Source: Alloyangia pacifica (GTDB lineage: Bacteria > Pseudomonadota > Alphaproteobacteria > Rhodobacterales > Rhodobacteraceae). From it: DNA of 64,000 bases. Shown one piece after another: positions 60,470-64,000 of the stretch. The DNA lies in the NCBI RefSeq assembly GCF_020524285.1, contig NZ_JAIVKX010000009.1, positions 209,392-273,391 on the forward strand. The letters run 5' to 3'. Made by a program: the position numbers and the translations under genes. The number at the start of each line of letters is the position of its first letter. The stretch's first letter is position 1. The notes beneath the pieces are model-generated. The model was not told the origin of the DNA. It did no database searches and saw nothing but the letters and a program-made list of their open reading frames with translations.

Positions 60470-61311
60470 TATTTATCGCTTTCCGTCAGGCCCTTGATGA
60501 ACATGCGCTGGAAGATCACCACCACGGCAACCGGGGGGACCATGGCCAGCACCGCAAGAGCAAAGGCTTCGTTGTAATCGGGGATCTGGCTGCCGACCCA
60601 GACCTGCAGGATCGACTTGATGCCGCGCATGAGCGTGTAGAAGCTCTCGTCCGTGGTCATCAGCAGCGGCCAGAGGTACTGGTTCCAGCCGTAGATGAAC
60701 ATGATGATGAAGATCGCCGCCATCATCGTCTTCGACAGCGGCACCAGCACGTCGATGAAGAATTTCACCGGCCCCGCCCCGTCGATCCGCGCCGCCTCGA
60801 GCAGTTCGTCGGGCACCGAGCGGAAGAACTGCCGGAAGAAGAAAGTGCCCGTGGCCGAGGCCAGCAGCGGCACGATCAGCCCGGTGTAGGTGTTCAGCAG
60901 ATGCAGCTCGGACATGACCTGGTAGGAGGGCATGATCCGCACTTCCAGCGGCAAGAGCAGCGTCGCGAAGATCGCCCAGAAGAGCAGCGTCGCGAAACGG
61001 AAGCGGAAGTAGACCAGCGCATAGGCGGCCATCATCGACAGCACGATCTTCCCGACCGCGAAGCCGAGCCCCATGATCAGCGAGTTGCGCAGCATCAGCA
61101 GGCCGGTGACGTCGCCGGTGAAGCCGCCGCGGTGGGTCAGCACCTTGGTGTAGGTCTCGATGCCGTTGCCGCCGGGCAGCAGAGACAGGCCGTTGGAATG
61201 GACGTCGACCGCGGTATGGGTCGAGGACATCAGCGCCATCACCACCGGGGCGCAGAGAAACAGCGCGCCGAGGATGAGGATAAGGTGATCGAAGGGTTTG
61301 ATCTTCTGCAT
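60469..61311 (-). CDS. ugpE: sn-Glycerol-3-phosphate ABC transporter permease UgpE
   Basis: A 280-residue inner-membrane protein with six helices and the binding-protein-dependent EAA motif [20 protein letters not shown] (20 residues) near residue 178. It resembles the UgpE/MalG type. It lies between ugpA (4-bp gap) and ugpC (one-base overlap). Confidence 0.93.
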   Translation of the reverse strand: MQKIKPFDHLILILGALFLCAPVVMALMSSTHTAVDVHSNGLSLLPGGNGIETYTKVLTHRGGFTGDVTGLLMLRNSLIMGLGFAVGKIVLSMMAAYALVYFRFRFATLLFWAIFATLLLPLEVRIMPSYQVMSELHLLNTYTGLIVPLLASATGTFFFRQFFRSVPDELLEAARIDGAGPVKFFIDVLVPLSKTMMAAIFIIMFIYGWNQYLWPLLMTTDESFYTLMRGIKSILQVWVGSQIPDYNEAFALAVLAMVPPVAVVVIFQRMFIKGLTESDK

Positions 61312-61315
61312 GGGC

Positions 61316-62287
61316 CTATCCGTAGTGCACGCGGCGTTCGAGGAAGCGGAACTGCAGCACGGTCAGCAGCGCCACGACGCCCATCAGGATCACCGACTGC
61401 GCCGAGCTGCCGCCGATGTCGTTGCCTTTGAACCCGTCGAGATAGACCTTGTAGACCAGCGTCATCGGGTTGTTGGCGGGCTTGTCCTTCACGATGACGT
61501 CGATGATCGGGAAGGTGTCGAACATCGTGTAGGTGATGTTGATCACCAGCAGGAAGAAGGCGGTGGGCGCCAGCAGCGGCAGGGTGATGTCCCAGAAGCG
61601 CCGCCAACCGGAGCGCGCGTCGATCAGCGCCGCCTCGCGCACCGAGACGGGCACCGACTGCAGCCCCGACAGGAAAAAGATGAAGTTGTAGGGGATCTGC
61701 TTCCACACGGCGATCACGATGAGCGCGGTGGCAGTGTCCCAGTAGTTGATGCCGACCTTGAGATCATAGCCGAACCACGCCGCCAGGTCCTTGAGCGGCC
61801 CCATGTGCATGTCGAAGAACATCATGCCGATCAGCCCGGCGACCGGCGGCGCGATGGCATAGACCGAGATCAGCAGGGTCTTGTAGCTCTCGGCGCCGCG
61901 GATCACCTTGTCGGCCTTGACCGCCAGAAGCAGCCCGATCCCCAGCGCCAGCGCGGTTACCACCACGCAGAAGAAGGCGGTGAAAGCGGCGGTGCCGAGG
62001 TATTCCGAGCTGTTCAGCGCGTCGGTGTAATTCTCCATCCCGACGAAGGTCGCGCCGAAGCCGAAGGGGTCCTCGAGGTAGAAGGAGGAGGTCACCGCCT
62101 GCACCGAGGGCCAGTAGAAGAAGATCACCACCACCGCGAGCTGCGGCAGCAGGAAGAGCCAGGGGGTGAGCGGGCGATCAAACTGCACGCGCTTGGCGGG
62201 GGTGGCGGTCTCGCCGGACCACCAGGCGCGGAGGCGCATGACCAGCGTCCGGTCGGCCTCCACCATGTTGAGCGGGGTATCGGTCAC
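61316..62287 (-). CDS. ugpA: sn-Glycerol-3-phosphate ABC transporter permease UgpA
   Basis: A 323-residue MalF/UgpA-type permease with six helices and the EAA motif VREAALIDARSGWRRFWDITLP (part: REAALIDARSGWRRFW) near residue 222. The GTG at 62285-62287 was chosen because CAGGA lies 9 bp upstream; an ATG at 62264-62266 has no visible site and would shorten the N-terminus by 7 residues. The first about 45 residues are a hydrophilic cytoplasmic extension. A GC-rich hairpin lies between ugpB and this gene. Confidence 0.92.
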   Translation of the reverse strand: MTDTPLNMVEADRTLVMRLRAWWSGETATPAKRVQFDRPLTPWLFLLPQLAVVVIFFYWPSVQAVTSSFYLEDPFGFGATFVGMENYTDALNSSEYLGTAAFTAFFCVVVTALALGIGLLLAVKADKVIRGAESYKTLLISVYAIAPPVAGLIGMMFFDMHMGPLKDLAAWFGYDLKVGINYWDTATALIVIAVWKQIPYNFIFFLSGLQSVPVSVREAALIDARSGWRRFWDITLPLLAPTAFFLLVINITYTMFDTFPIIDVIVKDKPANNPMTLVYKVYLDGFKGNDIGGSSAQSVILMGVVALLTVLQFRFLERRVHYG

Positions 62288-62338
62288 GGGCTGTGTCCTG
62301 ATCGGGAAAGGCGCCGCCGCGCGGCGCGGCAATGGCAT

Positions 62339-62368
62339 CGGGGCCCCGGGCGGCGGCCCGGGACCCCG
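62339..62368 (-). terminator. Hairpin between ugpB and ugpA, likely attenuating
   Basis: Thirteen-nt arms CGGGGCCCCGGGC and GCCCGGGACCCCG (one mismatch) enclose a 4-nt loop, about 20 bp after the ugpB stop. Such hairpins after a binding-protein gene typically protect its mRNA or partly end transcription, so that the binding protein outnumbers the permease. The effect here is inferred. Confidence 0.6.
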
Positions 62369-62388
62369 GAACTCGGCGGAGCCGGTCC

Positions 62389-63684
62389 TTAGTTGGCGGT
62401 CTTGGCGAAGCGCTCGAGCAGCGCGTTGCCCTCTTGCTGGATGGTGTCGAAGGCCGCCTTCACCTCGGTCTCGCCCGAGAAGATGCGGTTGAACTCGCGC
62501 TCCATCACGGTGCGGATCTGCGGGTAGAAGCCCAGGCGGTAGCCCTTCGACCACTCGCCGCCCGGCAGCATCAGCTGCTGGATGCCGACCTCGGCCACCG
62601 GCTGCTCGTCGTAGTAGCCTTCACCCTTGGCCATCTCGTAGGCGGCCTCGGTGATCGGCACGTAGCCGGTGTTCTTGTGCCAGTAGACCTGCGTTTCCGG
62701 CGAGGTCAGGAAGCTGAAGAACTGCGCCGTGCAGGTGTTCTGCTCTTCCGGCTTGCCGGCCATGGCGAAGAGCGCCGCGCCGCCGATGAAGCTCTGGGTG
62801 CCGGCGCCCTCGATGCTGTCCCAATAGGGCATGTAGACCGCGCCGAAGTCGAAGTCCGCCGACTTCTGCAGGCCGCCGAAGCTGCCCGAGGAGCCGATCC
62901 ACATCGCCGCCTCGCCTTCCTCGAAGGGCTTGAGGTTGTCGGCCCAGCCGGCGCCGTAGAAGCCGTAGAGACCCGCGTCGGCCCATTCCTTCAGCTTCTC
63001 GAACATCATCACCTGGTTCTCGTCGTTGACGACGATCTCGGTGCCCTGCGTCGAGTCATACCCGTTGTTGTTCGTGGCGAACTGCTGGTTGTTCCGCGAC
63101 TTGAAGTTCTCGACCATCATCCAGGTCAGCTGCGAGGCGGTCATCGGCAGGTAGCCGGCCTCTTTCAGTTTCGGGGCGACCTCTTCGAACTCTTCCCAGG
63201 TCTTCGGCGGCTGCACGCCGGCCTTCTCGAAGGCGGCGGTGTTGTAGTACATGATCGGCGCCGAGGAGTTGAACGGCATGCCGATGAACTTGCCGTCGCT
63301 GTCGGCGTAGAAGTTGCGCACGCCGGCGATGAAGTCTTCGCGGTTGAAGTCCTGGCCTGCGCCCTTGATCAGATCCTCGGCGGCAATCGTCGCGCCCTTG
63401 GCGGCGATGATCGTCGCGGCGCCGGCGTCGAACACCTGCAGGATGTTCGGCTGCTCGCCCGAACGGAAGGCGGCGATGCCCGACGACAGCGCCTCTTCGT
63501 AGGTGCCCTTCGAGATCGGGGTCAGGTTGCACTGATCCTGCGCGGCGTTGAACTGCTGCGAGATCTCGTTGATCACCTCGCCGTTGCGGCCGCCCATGCC
63601 GTGCCACCAGGTGATGTCGGTTGCGGCGTAGGCGGTCGAAGCAAGCAGCAGCGAGCCGATCGCGACTCCGGTTGTCTTGAACAT
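62389..63684 (-). CDS. ugpB: sn-Glycerol-3-phosphate-binding periplasmic protein
   Basis: A 431-residue binding protein with a Sec signal (cleavage after TAYA, residue 20). It resembles E. coli UgpB over its length: ITWWHGMGGRNGEVINEISQ at the N-terminus, KGTYEEALSSGIAAFRSGEQPNILQV (part: YEEALSSGIAAFRSGEQP), MPFNSSAPIMYYN, and WHKNTGYVPIT near the C-terminus. This specificity, for glycerol-3-phosphate and glycerophosphodiesters, is inferred from that similarity. It is the first gene of the operon and follows a Pho-box-like site. Confidence 0.93.
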   Translation of the reverse strand: MFKTTGVAIGSLLLASTAYAATDITWWHGMGGRNGEVINEISQQFNAAQDQCNLTPISKGTYEEALSSGIAAFRSGEQPNILQVFDAGAATIIAAKGATIAAEDLIKGAGQDFNREDFIAGVRNFYADSDGKFIGMPFNSSAPIMYYNTAAFEKAGVQPPKTWEEFEEVAPKLKEAGYLPMTASQLTWMMVENFKSRNNQQFATNNNGYDSTQGTEIVVNDENQVMMFEKLKEWADAGLYGFYGAGWADNLKPFEEGEAAMWIGSSGSFGGLQKSADFDFGAVYMPYWDSIEGAGTQSFIGGAALFAMAGKPEEQNTCTAQFFSFLTSPETQVYWHKNTGYVPITEAAYEMAKGEGYYDEQPVAEVGIQQLMLPGGEWSKGYRLGFYPQIRTVMEREFNRIFSGETEVKAAFDTIQQEGNALLERFAKTAN

Positions 63685-63753
63685 TGTGGTGTCCCCCGTT
63701 CTTGTTCTGCGCCCGGGGGTAAGCGCGCTCTGTGACGATCACGCTTCCGCTGG

Positions 63754-63771
63754 GTGACATTTGCATGACGC
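63754..63771 (-). promoter_or_regulatory. Pho-box-like PhoB site upstream of ugpB
   Basis: On the minus strand GCGTCAT-GCAA-ATGTCAC follows the alphaproteobacterial Pho-box pattern of two 7-bp half-sites with 4-bp spacers (CTGTCAT-N4-CTGTCAC-like). A third GTCAC unit lies 22 bp (two helical turns) further downstream (near 63732-63736). It sits 70 bp before ugpB. PhoB control of ugp is established in E. coli and Sinorhizobium. Confidence 0.6.
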
Positions 63772-63888
63772 AGGGGAGTAGCGAATTTCCGGAACATCGG
63801 GTCACGGCAGCTGCGACACCAGAGCCCTGCTCGCGGCGCCGCGACGCGGCCCGGAACGCGCAATCCCGACGGCCAATACGCGCGCCGC

Positions 63889-63917
63889 AAAAGCAAAAAG
63901 CGCCCGTTGGGGCGCTT
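63889..63917 (-). terminator. Terminator of the tRNA-fMet gene
   Basis: An 8-bp stem AAGCGCCC/GGGCGCTT (63898-63905 and 63910-63917) is followed on the minus strand by TTTTTGCTTTT. It lies 22 bp downstream of the tRNA 3' end. Confidence 0.8.
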
Positions 63918-63938
63918 GCATGTGGTGTTTTGTAGATT

Positions 63939-64000
<62 letters not shown>

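Overview
The window is chromosomal DNA of a GC-rich alphaproteobacterium, most likely a marine Rhodobacteraceae (roseobacter-type) species. The evidence is the gene content (TRAP transporter, Hint-domain protein, DUF6446 and DUF2927 proteins, fused MrpAB antiporter, ImuA-ImuB-DnaE2 cassette), an alphaproteobacterial LexA site of the GTTC-N7-GTTC type, and short dispersed palindromic repeats at gene ends. I cannot name the genus from the sequence. Genes are dense and I see no rRNA operon, insertion sequence, prophage, integrase or CRISPR array. The window opens inside an Lrp/AsnC regulator gene and closes inside an initiator tRNA gene.

Layout. 0-9 kb: Lrp regulator divergent from ilvC; a TRAP dicarboxylate-type transporter operon that ends in an OsmC-like gene; a sorbosone-dehydrogenase-like protein; a secreted protein with a trypsin fold that lacks its catalytic residues. 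9-19 kb: glyQ with a DUF6446 gene; divergent hemC and hemE; a DMT exporter; a two-gene ABC-2 transporter; an atypical SDR with an AlkD-like protein; a Hint-domain protein. 19-31 kb: a small Rho_N-like protein, prfC, a GNAT/DUF2927/small-membrane-protein cluster, a VWA protein, a GST, an intracellular PHA depolymerase, two tandem paralogous glycosyltransferases, an AEC carrier and an orphan FbpC-like ATPase. 31-38 kb: a complete six-gene Mrp (Pha) Na+/H+ antiporter operon. 38-49 kb: PIN protein coupled to an rRNA methyltransferase, edd-eda, glnE with a small coupled gene, a YbaK deacylase with an alpha/beta hydrolase, a DUF2852 gene, an RDD protein and bpt. 49-55 kb: the SOS mutagenesis cassette imuA-imuB-dnaE2. 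55-59 kb: bphO-bphP (light sensing) facing a small PAS/DHp-like protein, then a RbsD/FucU protein. 59-64 kb: ugpBAEC preceded by a Pho-box-like site, then tRNA-fMet.

How the genes work together. Many units look translationally coupled through ATGA or GTGA overlaps (glyQ/DUF6446, the ABC-2 pair, the GT pair, several mrp genes, rlmI/PIN, glnE/85-aa gene, ybaK/hydrolase, bphO/bphP). Central metabolism in the window covers branched-chain amino acid synthesis, heme synthesis, the Entner-Doudoroff steps and nitrogen control. Environmental functions are sodium/pH homeostasis, phosphate-linked glycerol-3-phosphate uptake, TRAP uptake, PHA turnover, DNA damage tolerance and red-light sensing.

The most useful leads are regulatory or atypical. 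They are: an EcfG-like promoter for the phytochrome operon; twin operators in front of the DUF2852 gene; a family of gene-end palindromes whose arms covary around a CTAG core; a pseudo-protease; an orphan PAS/DHp protein facing the phytochrome; the tandem glycosyltransferases; and an acidic, His-rich tail on MrpD. I found no clear-cut new defence or mobile system.
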